From assembly GCF_010015445.1 (NCBI RefSeq), contig NC_053123.1, forward strand, positions 9,757,434 through 9,821,433: DNA of 64,000 nt, given 5' to 3'. A model generated the notes under the pieces. It saw only the letters and a program-made list of their open reading frames with translations, had not been told where the DNA came from and ran no database searches. The position numbers and the translations under genes were made by a program. The stretch is from Perca fluviatilis (lineage: Eukaryota; Chordata; Actinopteri; Perciformes; Percidae). This document shows, one piece after another, positions 12,935-25,920 of this stretch (position 1 is its first letter; each line of letters begins with the position of its first letter).

Positions 12935-15175
12935 AACAAGGCATTTCATTCACACATGCAGGAAGCAAAGTATTTAAACACTCCGAGACCTAATCGATAG
13001 AGCAGGGAGGTGCATGATTACACACATCACTGCTGCAGGAAAACACACCTGGAGCACTCACTCGGTCTCTCAGTGAACATTAATAACACCTAAAATGTTG
13101 CTGCTCTTGTGTTAGACATGAGGTAAACTACACCGCAACATGGTTTGGTGGTCTGGTTTTTGGTACAGTAAAGGTCATTTTATGGATGAGATATCGGTGT
13201 GAGCAGGCACAAGAAATTGTTCGTAATATCACTTTCGATTCCAAAAAGGGAGTTAAACGATTTGAGCACTCCCTGCGTAGCTTTACGTCTCTGTACTCTG
13301 TGTTGTATAGCTCAAGTCACAGTAATGAGGTTACAGTCTGGTCATTCAGATTTTGAGTGGATTACAAACAGAACAACAGGATGGTTCCCCACAAATGTTA
13401 AATGTTGTTGAGGGACAGACAGCTTAAATCGTTAATGGCTAATAGCAAACGCTATGTGCACTTGTTGAAAATGGGAAAAGTTTCAACAAGATCAACATTT
13501 GTGGTCTATGCAGTATGATGTGCTCCAGTCAGTAGTGCACCACGGGAAGTTAAAAGGCCATCTCCTAGCAATAGACCTTTTACAGAGCTGACATTTTGAC
13601 TTGTCAGAGCACAAAAAGCACATGTGAAACAAATGTTTATGGCTCAGTTCCATCAAGAGTTCCGGTAAGCTGTGCCAGTGAGCCAGTATGCACAATACCA
13701 GGACCCTGGAACTAGCTGAGATAAATGCAATGCCGTTGTTTCAATGTTATCAATAACACCTGTGCTTTTCCTGCTACGCCATACCAATATGTCTGCCATG
13801 AAAAAGCAGGTCCTCAGATGTCAATCAAAAGCTGGAAACCCCCCACCCAGAGGCTTAACGCTTAAGTTTAAAAAATTTATTTAAAAAAGTGTTTTGTCCT
13901 TTTTGAATAATGTGCAAAATAGCTGCAATATCATGACTATGTTTATATTTCCTTATACACAAAGTGAAAATAATTAATATTTTCAGTTGGAACACCTAAA
14001 ATAACTATTATTAGACCAAAAGCCGGTGCAAACATTGCTCCTGCCTATACCCAGTTGCCCATCCTATTAATTTTAGAGACTTGAAACATTTAAACTCTAG
14101 ACTAGATATCTTTACTTCTAGGCTTAATACAGTTATCTCATAAAGAAGAACAGGAGGTAAAGGAGGAAGTGTTCAAAGAGGAAGAAGAGTTCAAATGAAA
14201 GGGAAGCGAGGGATCCAGCTATGTGGAAGGTGAAGAGGAGATGTAACTTGTGAGAAGAAAAGGATGATAAATAAGATGAAGAGGGTAGAACACAATGAGC
14301 ACTCAGTGGGGAGGTCTGATGTACGGGTAGATGAAGGCAAATTAAGAGGCAAAAAAGTAGACAGAGCAAGGAAAAAAGGGTGGGAAAAAAATGTGTCGAT
14401 CTCCAAGTGCTGTTTCTGTGTCTGTCCCACATAAACCCACACAGCATCAACATCTCCCACTCAATCACAACTGAGGCCATCTATATATATGACTGGTGTG
14501 CTCTTTGAATAATGGAGCCAATGTGAAGCGAGTCACTGAGAAGATTTGGTCGTTTGATGGGGGTCACGAGGTTCCTGCCCTGAGAGCAGCGAAGGGAATC
14601 AACAGCAGTCATGAAGGAATCACAAGAGGGAGTCATTTGCATTTTACATTCACAACTAAAGTGGAAACGACTCATGCCTGCTCCTGTCTGGACCATCACA
14701 AGTCACATCAGATATGCTTTTAATTTTTTATACAGCAATTATGGAGAACTGGACCTCCATGGCTTTGTCTAATTTCCCAAGACTTTGGGATGTGAAAATC
14801 ATATGGCCCTTTCATGATATAAAAATGACAGAGAATTTGATTATTTTAAGACTTCGGGGAAAATCTCAAATGTTATGAAAGTGCGGTTTCATAAAAAGTA
14901 ATCTCGTCTCATTTCTAAGCCTTTCAGGAGTCCATAAAAATCTTAACACTTTATTACAAAACTATTTCTGACAATGAATAATAACTGATAGCTCGAAGGT
15001 TAAATAGACTCAAAACGAGTTTAAATTACATTTTTGTTCATGTCCTTGAACTATTTGGTATCAATGAAAGTGAAACTTATTATACAACTGCCACGATTGC
15101 CACTGAGATGAATGAGCTGCATTGACATGAGAGAAACATCCACCATAACTGCCTTGTAAGGTGATGAACAAGGTG

Positions 15176-15354
15176 CAGTGTTTCCTCTATGTTGATTTGA
15201 CCGTGGCGGCCCCCCACGGCAACATTTCTGCCCCCCACGGTATCAGAAATAGCCCTGCATTGTTACGAGTGCATGTCGGAGAATAGCGCGGTCACTCTGC
15301 ACTCTGGGTTCGGACCTGTACCCACTGCTAAAGAAAATCCTAAAGGAAACACTG
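15176..15354 (+). mobile_element. 179 bp nonautonomous element with CAGTGTTTCCT ends
   Basis: The element starts CAGTGTTTCCTCTA and ends TAAAGGAAACACTG, inverted with respect to each other, and is flanked by AGGTG at 15171-15175 and 15355-15359. The ends resemble hAT-type CAGTGTTTCC termini, but the visible flanking duplication is only 5 bp. A truncated relative lies at 533-630. Confidence 0.7.
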
Positions 15355-15711
15355 AGGTGATTACATTTTGAGATGACAAAATGTCAGTCCAGTTAGTTTC
15401 AAGTCATAGTATATTAGCAAGCATCAAAACCTGTAACGTAAACATTCATGGCAAGTACTGTTTCGGTACCAAAAAATCACAACACATCTAAAGAAATATT
15501 TGTATTGTTAGGCTGCATATCCCTCAAAACCGTTTACTGATGTTTGTACATTGAGTATAAATAGTTTGTTAAAATAATAATAAACACCTTTGATGACACC
15601 TGGATGTGGAGCAGCTATACCAAATCACAGGTCTATGTCGCAGCACTGCCTATTCTCCCAAGAGACCAAATGTCAGTGCTAATAGGTGCATTTCAAACTT
15701 ATGAACGGTAC

Positions 15712-15828
15712 CTGTTCCAGGAGTTTTCTGTATCTCTGTGTGGCTTGCTGGATGAGGTCCCTCACAGTCCACCCCTCCTTGCAGGGCACCACCACACCTG
15801 TCTGCCCAAATGTCACTGTCACCTTCAT
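15712..15828 (-). CDS. pard3b: pard3b first coding exon (residues 1-39)
   Basis: This exon encodes the start of a Par-3 family scaffold, which organises the Par3/Par6/aPKC polarity complex at cell junctions. Read on the minus strand it starts at ATG 15828 (A at -3) and gives MKVTVTFGQTGVVVPCKEG followed by a helix-like stretch ending RYRKLLEQ. Family knowledge: MKVTV.FG and VVVPC open the N-terminal Par3 oligomerisation domain, and VPCKEG fits PARD3B better than PARD3, which has VPCGDG. The exon ends with CAG at 15712 followed by the donor GTACCG, phase 0. The reading frame stays open upstream to about 16089, but that part resembles nothing and is probably 5' UTR or intron. A good minus-strand acceptor (pyrimidine-rich, then CATCCAG) ends at 15865, so a noncoding exon may lie upstream. 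Identity is from recalled family sequence, not a search. Confidence 0.9.
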
Positions 15829-16759
15829 TATAGAACACTCCACTTCATCCAAGATGCAGGCCCTCTGGATGTGGGTGATGATGAACAATGGTGATAATGA
15901 TGGAAAAAGGCTCCAAAGGCTCCAAAGGCTCCAAACTGTAGAATGTCCCCCAAGAAAGTCTTGATAAAGAGGCAGGGATATGACCAAACAGGTAATGCAA
16001 AAAAATGCAGGGCTGATAGTGAGTGGCTTGGGGTGCCTCAAAACTCTCACACAAAACCAAACTTCTTCAAAAGTCACACAGCTTGTCAAAGTGGTCCAGA
16101 GTCAATACGGCTCTTCTCTACTAACTCTGTCAAATGTTTTAACTGTATTTCCATGACATTCCTACCGACTTTTACAGCCACAACTCAAGGTGATAATGAT
16201 GACACGAGTAAGTACATCCGGCTCCGATATTACTTTCTCATGCTATTGTCGTGAGGGTTATCGCTCCTTTTCTCATCTCCTCGGGTAGAATCTAGCAAGT
16301 GTTGATACCATTTAGTTAAACTTGTTCAATTTCCAGAAACGTTAAACAATACTGCAGCCTTTTTCATGGTGGAGAGCAGCTGGTAAACAGGAAGTGTGTG
16401 TCATGTCATTTCTCACCGAGTTTTAACTAACGCTAACTACAGTAACCTTACAGTATAGCTAGTTAACTTCACTTTCCAATTGGCTAGCTGTCTGTCTGTC
16501 TGCTAGCTCCACTTGGCTAAAATGATTAGCTTGATACTGTAACCTGGTGCGGCTAAGATAACAAGCCAAGGATGAAAGCTTTCAGTTCGCCACAAGCATT
16601 AACGTTAGATATCCTCACGCCCTTCTCTACTACACCAGGTGATGTGTTCCTACTTGTTTTGACGGATGGACAGAGGTTTAACGTTATCCAAACTTTCACA
16701 TCAGAGTTAGCAAGCTGAGTCCTGCGCTAGCTAACGTTAGCCACCTTAGCTGAACTTTG

Positions 16760-17040
16760 GAGGGAGGGATGCAGTCGCTCGTGCATCATTCCATAAGTTT
16801 TTCCTCTCGCAAGTTTCCTTCTTCCAAGCGGGCAGTAGCATCCACTTCATCACCGACGCACACAGTATGGCAACGTGAACGTTATTTTCACATTCGGGGA
16901 CAAGCCGGAGGCGAAGTTAAACAGTAAACAGACCACGGCGGCACTGTGTGTTGGAAAAGTTTTGAGATTCCTTCACTACCGTCCGTCCGTCCGCTCCTGG
17001 CCAGTTCCTGACCAGCGCCTCCACCTCTTGTTGCTGTCAC
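16760..17040 (-). promoter_or_regulatory. CpG-rich candidate promoter / 5' UTR region of pard3b
   Basis: About 18 CpG dinucleotides occur in 280 bases here, far denser than the surrounding DNA, including a run of CCGT units near 16980. The stretch lies roughly 0.95-1.2 kb upstream of the pard3b start codon. Several minus-strand GTGAG/GTAAG donors between it and the coding exon (near 16415, 16452 and 16615) would allow a noncoding first exon. No TATA box or start site can be fixed by eye, so its role is inferred from position and composition. Confidence 0.45.
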
Positions 17041-17159
17041 ATTCTTAAAGGGGAAGTACTGTAATTATTGCTATAATGAAATAGTTTAGAGATAATGCAC
17101 AATTCATAAATTCACATTCTCAGTTACAGTTTTGCTCAAACAGCAAGTTATGATGTGAA

Positions 17160-17177
17160 GGGGGGAGGGGGGGGGCT
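17160..17177 (+). repeat. G-run
   Basis: A short run of G blocks (GGGGGGAGGGGGGGGG). It is listed only as a possible G-quadruplex former. Confidence 0.5.
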
Positions 17178-17339
17178 CAACACCACTAGTAATAGAAGAA
17201 TGATTTATTTTAATCTACCTGGAAAAAAATTTAAAGCACACAACTGCTGCAGTGGTGGAAAATGTACTCAAACATGTTATTAAGATAGCAGTAATGTAAT
17301 GCATAAATACTTGTGGCCGTCTGCACTCAAACTGATTAA

Positions 17340-17515
17340 AGCTGCATTAATGACTTTTTTGGCCACAATGGGGCAGTGGAACACGCCGAAAACAACAACA
17401 TTAATGTATTATCATCTTATAAAGCGGTTGCGGGTAATTCACACATCTTGCAGACACAAAGCAACATTAGCATGCAGTCACTCTGAGTCATGTTTGTGTC
17501 CACCTTACGCATAAA
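17340..17515 (+). mobile_element. TTAA-type MITE fragment (AGCTGCATTAATGAC end)
   Basis: TTAA at 17336-17339 is followed by AGCTGCATTAATGACTTTTT and GGCCACAATGGGGCAG. The same order of motifs (GGCCAC, then ATCACCTTATAAAG or ATCATCTTATAAAG) occurs in reverse at the right side of 26834-27360. The far end is not clear. Confidence 0.5.
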
Positions 17516-18702
17516 TATTCTCTATGGGTTTGTCACTACAAAGGACCCTTTTCAAACTACGCTCATAGCCATTTGATCCATTGTTAACAAAAATACCGAT
17601 TAGTGCATATTTAAAATAGAAGTATAACCATTATTATCAATTTCAGTCTATTCAAATGTCATGACTAGACCTTTGATTTTTCACAGAAAACATTTTGATA
17701 TGTAACAGTAGAAAAATCACAGGTATAAATAATAAAATGAATGATGGCTGAGTTCCATTTAGCTGCTTCAATTTCAGGGTCCTGTCGTTGTTCATGTTGG
17801 CTCACTGGGACACTGGCATGGCTGACTGGGACATTTAAACAGAACAAAGCCATTGTTAATGCTATAAGTAACACCTGTTCTTCTCTCTTATCATATCTTT
17901 TTTTTCTTCTTCTATTGTTTGTTTGTATATTTTCTTTGAATGTTTTCCCTTATTGTCCCTTAAAAAAGGAAAACATCAATAAAATATTATAAAAAAACAG
18001 ACTATTATTGTAAATAAATAGTAATAGTTCATGTTTTCCCTTTGTAAAACCTAGAGTTGGTATGCATTCAGTGACAGTCACAACCATTTTTAGCGTATAA
18101 TTTAAAGTCAAAGCTATAATTTCAGGGGTCCACATTAATACAGCAGACAGTCAAATATGAGTCTTACAGTTCTTGAAACCTTATCAAACCCCTTCTACTG
18201 GCTGACACCAGCTCAGCATTATAATGTTGAAGCCTACAAAAATACAGTATTTACCAAACATTTTGGCTTTTCACAGTTTGATTCATCTTCAAAGAGGAAA
18301 CCCCTCCCTTTGAGGTGGAGTTTGGCTTTGTAATTAGCAGCTCAAATGTATGCATGTGTATGTCTGCTAATTGATTTGGGCTAGGTTTAGTTTCTGGGTC
18401 ACTGAATTCCATTGCTTCTAATGAACCCCAGGGGAGGAGGAACATTGTGCATGCATGCATTTTTTCTCCTTATTCATTTGGTGAAAGTTTGAAAGTTAGA
18501 AGTACACTTGAGTAATCATTTAGGATATGAGTTTTCAAATGATTACATTAACTGCAAAGTTTAAGAGTAAGAGGCAAACCACTTTTTCTCTTTTTTACAT
18601 ATTGTCTGACTTCATTTATTTTTTTTTGACAATGTTGCAAATAGGCCTGATAGGCACTTGAATAGAACAGAGCTATAATTTTGGGTCAAAATGACTACTT
18701 AG

Positions 18703-19525
18703 TTAAAGGGATATGTTGCCAATTTTAATCCAGCTCTGTGTCATCTTTGTGTGGGCATTGCAAATCAGCAAAATATCTCTTTAGGGGACCTTCGTCATCA
18801 TGGTTACAATACTAGTATCTCCCAAGTTGAAGTTCGATCACCCGTCCCACCCATAGACAGTAATGAAAATGGACCAACAGATCCCATTGCTCTGGACGGA
18901 GACCAGTGAAGGCTATTAGAAGCACTTTTCCGGTGATGGCTGAGTGAGCGTTACTGCGCAGCCTCCAACTGAGCTTGAAGACGTAGATGTGATGTGAGCA
19001 ACCTGTCTGAAAGTTGTAAGTCTTCTGGTAGCTGTGCCAAGAGAAATCTCAATCATTCCGAATCTTGCAGAGACGGACATCTTAGGTGTATATTAGGAGA
19101 TAACATAGGCACAGGCTAATTATTGCTAACTAACATGCTAGTTAACATTAGTAGTTAAAGTTAAACAGCTAATGTAAGTCGAAACTGCCTGCGAGCTTCT
19201 CCTGTACTATACAGTAATCCTCTACTATGTGACAGTAAGTCGCGTGGTTATGACACAATCGTTAGCCTATTTTTGCAAAAACGTCTGCTACGGAGCCATA
19301 ACATGAGATACAAGGTAATGGAGCATTTTATACATTGTTGTGTTTCTTTAGAAATAAACAATGGACAAATAAAGTCTTTAAACGCTTCAGATATAAAGTT
19401 ATTCGCTGTCAAAGTGACGTCAAAATGAATGGCAGTCAATGGGATGCTAACGGCGGGTGATGGCTTGTTAGCATCAAAATGGCTCCATAGGACGTACGCG
19501 TTGTGGAGAGAGACTTACCCCCTTG
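18703..19525 (+). mobile_element. Dispersed repeat, first copy of an approximately 640 bp pair
   Basis: Bases 18884-19525 match 43202-43818 in the same orientation over their whole length, with small indels. Shared landmarks include AAGTTGTAAGTCTTCTGGTA, TAAACGCTTCAGAT and CTTACCCCCTT. The repeat may begin with TTAAAGGGATATGTTG at about 18703. It has no coding capacity; its class is unknown. Confidence 0.75.
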
Positions 19526-19769
19526 GTCCCACCAATCCATCCTCCCAATGTGGACCCTGAACATGTGTTGTTAACAACTGTACATATGTGACAGATATTG
19601 GCATACAGAGGGGCAAAAACAACAGTAACCTGTACCCAATGCTGTTTGACATACAGCATACACACACTATATGTTTTATATTTTTTAGAACAGTAGGTCT
19701 ATTTGTCGGCAGCTTGATCTGACTTTTTTCAGCCAACCCCCACACCCAATCTTAATCCAGCAGCCAAAA

Positions 19770-20148
19770 ACAGGTTCCCGTTTTGGTTTTATTTATTATT
19801 CATATGTTCTGCTCATCTATCTCATATATATTTTCAATCTTACGATTACAATATTATTATTAATATTTCACCATTGCACTGAACTGCCTTGCCCTATATT
19901 TATATTTAAATCTTAAATCTCAGACCATACTGATATTGCACTATTCCTTCCCTCTCTTCAATTGTTATTGTATATGTTTTTGTAAATTTCTAAATTCTAT
20001 TGTATTGTTATTCTGTATACTTAACAGTATTGTTTCTATCTTACTGTCCTTTCTGTTTTTATTCTTATATGTTAAGTGAGTGTTGTACTTTGAGAGCAAA
20101 GATTAACCGGAGTTTGTTTGCGCAAACCTGGCCAATAAAGCTGATTCT

Positions 20149-20149
<1 letters not shown>
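19770..20149 (+). mobile_element. 3' end of a non-LTR retrotransposon (LINE)
   Basis: An AT-rich 3' UTR-like stretch ends GCAAACCTGGCCAATAAAGC followed by TGATTCTGA, a terminus typical of teleost LINE tails. A CA array begins immediately after it. The boundary on the left is uncertain and no reverse transcriptase is present. Confidence 0.5.

Positions 20150-20205
<56 letters not shown>
20150..20205 (+). repeat. (CA)28 microsatellite at a LINE 3' end
   Basis: A pure CA array starting directly at the last bases of the LINE tail. Confidence 0.98.
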
Positions 20206-20208
<3 letters not shown>

Positions 20209-21289
20209 TATTCAAACCTTGATCCATATGGTTGCGCATTCCCTCTCCTCACCCCATATGGTAAAATCCTAACCTCAGCAGTGTTTTGTGTTGTGCCTCC
20301 TCCATTATGAACTGTTATGAACCACAGTGAACATGCTAGGATGTGAATGCTCCCCTGCTGTTGGGCCAGATGCATGCAGACCCTGGCAAACAAATCAATA
20401 TGTGTAGTAGAACACGTTCTGCTTTTTTTTTTAGAGGAGGAAAAAAGGAAAATGGTGGCAGAGACGAGAGCATCACAAGATGCTTGTATAACACATGAAG
20501 GATGGAAAAACACACAGTGTGCACACACAGTTCATAATGTACATGAAAGCCCTTAATTACACAAGCACATAATCTTTTGTCCTTCATAAAGTCTTTCCAT
20601 CACCCCTACTACTGAAATAACACTGAATTAATAATGTTGAATATCATGTACCTATATTTTCCATGCATCATCCATCATGCTTTTAAATCACCCAGGCAGG
20701 CTAAGAAAGCATTCAGAAGTAAGAAGAAGAGTGAGGCACATCTGGCGTAAGACATCAGGGGGCCACATGCACAATAATACCCACAAACACTCATTCCTCA
20801 ACTATAATTTCATGGCTTGATGTTGATGTACTATATATACTCCCTTCTTGGAGGTTTGTATTGGACCATACAGGTTCTCTCCTATTTAATGTTAAAGCCA
20901 GCTTTCACTTAACAAGGGCACATGAGACACAGGCAGACATTTGGTTGGAAAAGGCATAATAGATGGTAAACCATTTACATATTTAAAGTATATTTAAAAG
21001 ATACATGTGCAATACTGTACATAATAAATGCATGATTAATAGACTGCAAACACAAACATACACCAGAATGTTCAAAGCAACTGTCCTAAGGGACAGCAAA
21101 AGTAGCAGTAGCATTGTGGACAATAATGATGATGATAACCATTATAACAGCTTTCACCTCTCTGTTGATGATGTGCCATCAATAACAGTGGAATAAGCCT
21201 TCTTCTAGCTGAAACTATTAAAGACAAAACTTAATTCAAGAAGTCACTCGATTTGACTAATCTTGCTTCATGTCTGCTGGATGTGTAAT

Positions 21290-21376
21290 TAAGCAACACA
21301 TTCACCTTAACAACTTTGTAAGGTAATATTATGTCAATGTATTTTTTAAAGCTCCGAAGTGGCCATAATGAAAGCA
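21290..21376 (+). mobile_element. Fragment of the GAAGTGGCCATAA repeat family
   Basis: The fragment shares TTGTAAGGTAATATTATGTC...AAGTGGCCATAA with the right part of 26834-27360 (TATAAGGTGATACTATGTTA...AAGTGGCCATAA). It is a short diverged remnant. Confidence 0.45.
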
Positions 21377-22285
21377 GATTCAATCTCTGAACCCATCGGC
21401 TATCGTTCTGATGACGATTTAGCCTCTAGACCAATATTTCTGGGGTTCCGGCATAGCCAGCAGATATCCGGGCCAAGACTTCCTCTTCTGTGAGCTGGTA
21501 ATCAACCAGATCTAGGTCCAGATGACATTTTGGCTAATCTCTATAAACATATATGCATGTGAATGCAGATAAATAAATAAAAAAGCTAATATAAAGCTAA
21601 ATCATCGTCAAATGGTGGCCCACAGGTTCCAAGATTGCGTTTCACTGCTTTCATATGCAGATATCTGTTTGCACTGCAACTTCAAATTTGCATTATTCTC
21701 ATCATGCAACCCATCATGCAACCTAGGACTTCATAGTCAGCCATCAACCACTGCTACAAAAGGACACCTCTTTTTGCGTCTGAAAAACAATCTCCTTTAC
21801 CATCCCTGCATGAACATGGTAGTTAGCTCTTCCTTTAGATCTCAGTTATATAGTTTCGCCTACAGTACCCCTTTTTTATTGTGAACATATGACCCACAGA
21901 AAGTCTTTATGGCCCTAAAATCCATTATCTTAATAGTATGCATTGCATAGTGGTTGGCAAAAGAATAAACTTCTATTGTAAATGACATGTTTTTGCTATA
22001 AAAAATGCATGTCAATCGTCAGGTCCTGTATTTCAATGTCAGTGTCTTAAATAATGCCTTCTTCATCTTAATGCTTTTGTTTGTGTGGTGCTTATTTGTT
22101 GTCTTCATTTTGTCCTTTGGTCTCCTCACATTACTTAGCCTGCTCTGTGTTGCATTCTAAATCTCCAAATCTCATCAATAAATTATACTACCAAAATGAA
22201 TCCAGCCCAGACAGAATGCCATGCCCTGGTGCTCAACACGTTATATGTTACTGAAAGATTTTTTTCACCCTGCAGACTGGTTTTT

Positions 22286-22286
<1 letters not shown>

Positions 22287-22359
<73 letters not shown>
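22287..22359 (+). repeat. (GT)n microsatellite
   Basis: A GT array of about 73 bases with one interruption (GGTGTG near 22319). Confidence 0.97.
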
Positions 22360-22360
<1 letters not shown>

Positions 22361-22543
22361 TGGGGCCATGTGTCAGCCACAGATACAGACGGATCGATAC
22401 TAGGACTTGTCAGCAGGGAGATTTCGATCAGTCCACACCCCTAAATCCTCAGTCCTGCATACACACATACACACACAAATGGTCACACCCCATATCCCAC
22501 TGCACTGTGAAAAAAATAGCAGACCCATCCACTACACACTCTA

Positions 22544-22672
<129 letters not shown>

Positions 22673-22820
22673 TAGTAATAGTAGCCTGGTCTATCATCTC
22701 TTATCCATGCAGAGATCTTAAATGTGTCACACCACACATGTACTAGCCTTGCTTCTATCCAGGGCAGAGTAAAAAACATTTTTAGCACCACTGACAATCC
22801 TGGACTTATCATAGATGCGT

Positions 22821-22859
22821 GGATGGATGCATGGATGGATGGATGGATGGATGAATGGA
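22821..22859 (+). repeat. (GGAT)n short array
   Basis: About nine imperfect GGAT units (GTGGATGGATGCATGGATGG...). Confidence 0.85.
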
Positions 22860-23999
22860 TATAACTATTGGAAATGGCAAAATACCATGGAACTCAAAAG
22901 CAAATTAAACTTATTATACACAGAGCAGTGCCATTCCTTTGTTTGATGTGCTAGTGTTGCACAATATATTGCAACTAAGTGATTAAGAAGTGATTTAAGG
23001 CCAGGCGTTTCAGACTTTTCATGTGACTCAATTAAAATGGTTTCTGTCTTGATAAATGTGTGAGTTCCAATTAATAACTGTGCAACTTTGCTTTATAGTA
23101 TAAATAATAAGCCAAAGTATTTCGTTTTTTTGTTTTGTTTTGTATTTTCATTTAAAATAGCAGTTTAGTTTTCCAGAATGATTTACAGTAAGGAACTGTT
23201 TTACTCTTGTGCTCCACATTTCTCTACACTGTCTTTAAAAATGCTTACAGTACAACAATCTAAATGCATGACTAACTAATGGGAAAAGGTCAGGTTTTCC
23301 TGTGGCAGCTGCATTTTCACTTGGGCCTGTGGTGTACCAGACTACTGGCTCTAACCTTGATTAGATGGTAATAGTAAAGGAGAAATTACACTGACAAAGA
23401 AACAAAATGAAAAAAGGGAACATATTGGCCCATCTACTTCAACAACTTAGGTAAAGTAAAACAATGACTAAAGGTTCATCATGAAGAACAGCAAAACAAT
23501 GTAAAAAAAAAACTCAATTTTTTAATTATACTTTTGCTTACATTACAGCAGGCCTGAAGTACAAATGTCCATGATTAACATTTCCCATGAACATTGCTGT
23601 GTTTCTCCATCCAGGCTGCCAAACATGTGGACGATATTTGTGACAGAGACATATACAGGGAAAGAAGAACACTGAGACAAAAACAATGGGTTCTTCTGCA
23701 TGTACCTCAGTAAATGTAACACTCTTTTTTTTTACTTGTTAAAAGCAACTCCTCACATGAAAATTACAAATTTGTGTTATTTAATGTTTAATGTTATGTT
23801 AATGCTTTGTAAATTCACAGCAGAAATTTCAGAATGTTTTTTATACTGAAATATCACCTTTCAACATCATTCAAGTGAGCTTCTGTATTTCACACCCATC
23901 AGTTTGATTGTTAGCAGGTGTTAAAATATCAAAAAACACCTGTGAAGATTAACACACACTCACACCTACCACGAACTGAACCTGAACACACCTTGATTT

Positions 24000-24109
<110 letters not shown>

Positions 24110-25050
24110 CTGGCTAATAGCTCAATTAACACACTGTCACGTTAGAAAATGTGAGCCCACTGAATCCACCTGTCTCCAAGGAGGATGGCAAAAAGAGAGG
24201 AAGTAATTGATACTATATTCACGGAAAGCTACTTTGAAAACTAATTATGTGTGTATAACAAGCAGAGAATTATTCCGACAGCTCCTGAAACCTATTAGTT
24301 GTGGGGACCGGGAGGTGTGGGTGTGTGTATTTTATCAAGTGACTGTGCTGTGATCTCTCAATCCACCGCTGATATAACAGAACAAAGTCACAATGCACCA
24401 AGGCAGTCTGTGACTCAACTCGGTACAAAAAACTCTTTTTACAGTATGTAATTTATTTGCTTCTTTTCCATATCTGTTACTTATTCAGCCTCTCTTTCAA
24501 ATTGGGAATCTGCTTTAGTGTCATTGGATCTAATGAAAAGGCAAAAAGATTCAATACTTTCTGGCTCCCCTATCTTGTCTGTGCCACAAACTTACTGAAG
24601 ATGTAAATCTTCAGCATAAATATGTAGTCTTTTTAAAAGGTTCAGTATTATCCTAAAAAGATCTGTGTACTGTAGCTTTTAGCAAACACTACTCAAACAG
24701 GAGTAAATAGTGCACTTATTGGGTATTTTCAGCCATGGAATAATACCCATTTTGTACATTAGGGAGTATCTATAGCAGCAAACGATGTATGTTGCATTGA
24801 CTCACAATTAACTAGGGTCCATATAATGCAGGAACATGTCACCCAGTGCAATATTGTGTCTCAATGACTTGATTTTAATATACTTTTATTCTAGGGGTAT
24901 TTTTGGGGAGTTAAATTAAATTAGGTACAAAGTCATGGGTAAATTCTTTTCATGGGGACCTATATAGATAAGGCAAATGGGTGAACAGCTTAAAATTATA
25001 TGCCTGTCTGTTTGTTTTTGCTCTAACAATATTTCGTAGTTATGATGTAG

Positions 25051-25080
25051 CAATGACAAAATAAAACTGAACTGAACTTT
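25051..25080 (+). mobile_element. Possible LINE tail (AATAAAACTGAACTGAAC)
   Basis: The sequence ACAAAATAAAACTGAACTGAACTTTT resembles the short tandem 3' ends of some fish LINEs. It is very short, so the call is tentative. Confidence 0.3.
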
Positions 25081-25401
25081 TTAACACTCTATGGCAAAGC
25101 GAAATTTGCTATATCAGGCTACATAGGCAATACTTGTTAGAATATTCAATTTAATGTTGGTTTTGTTCTTCTCATTGGATTTGGTGATGATACGAAATAT
25201 GGTGAATATCACCAGCCTGATCCTTTACACAATACAAATTGTATTTGCTTTTTCAGTGCAATATGAATGGGATGTGAGCTGATGAATAGAGTGGTGGAAT
25301 GGGAAGCAGTATTGCTCTGAATTGGATTCAGAGGAATTGCAGACCAACGGGTTCACGCCCTCTATCTCCTTCCTCACTCTTTTACAAAAAATGTGACATT
25401 T

Positions 25402-25665
25402 TCAATGCATGAAGCAATTTAATCTCCCTCCCTTTCTATGAAAACGCCTGTAAATGAGCGTCTGTGAAATTAGGGAGATCGCCCAGAGATTGGTCAGTCT
25501 GTTGATCTCGCTCCCTCTCTCCTTCTTTGGCTCCGTCCTGTCTCCCTCTAATACAAAATATAAGATATTATCAATGCATGAAGCAATTTAATCTCTTTCC
25601 CTTCGCTCTCTCTCTCTTATGAAAACGTCTGTAAATGAGTGTCTGTGAAATTAAGTGGGAGATCG
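25402..25665. repeat. Tandemly duplicated noncoding unit (period about 170 bp)
   Basis: Two copies, 25402-25482 and 25571-25665, share TCAATGCATGAAGCAATTTA exactly. Both then have ATGAAAACG, CTGTAAATGAG, GTCTGTGAAATTA and GGGAGATCG in the same order. Between these blocks the copies differ mainly by CT-rich expansions. No reading frame is conserved between the copies. Confidence 0.75.
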
Positions 25666-25877
25666 TTCTGTTTTCTCTGAGGTCAATCTCTCTCTCTCTC
25701 TCTTGCCGTCTCTCTTCACTTCTATGCTCAGTCCATTTTTCAGAGGTCAGACTTGTTCCCATCTGGGAGCAGCATTCTGCCTGAAAAACATTCCCCATTA
25801 CTGTATGTAAATTCATTAATTGCAAACCCATAACTACATCATCCTTATACTTTGACCTCCTTTATCCAAACCGCCAA

Positions 25878-25878
<1 letters not shown>

Positions 25879-25917
<39 letters not shown>
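25879..25917 (+). repeat. (CA)n microsatellite
   Basis: A pure CA array of 39 bases. Confidence 0.97.

Positions 25918-25920
<3 letters not shown>

Noticed and set aside
15829..16089. In-frame upstream extension of the pard3b coding exon
   Set aside because: The Par3 family starts at the MKVTV methionine; the extension resembles nothing and contains a likely splice acceptor.
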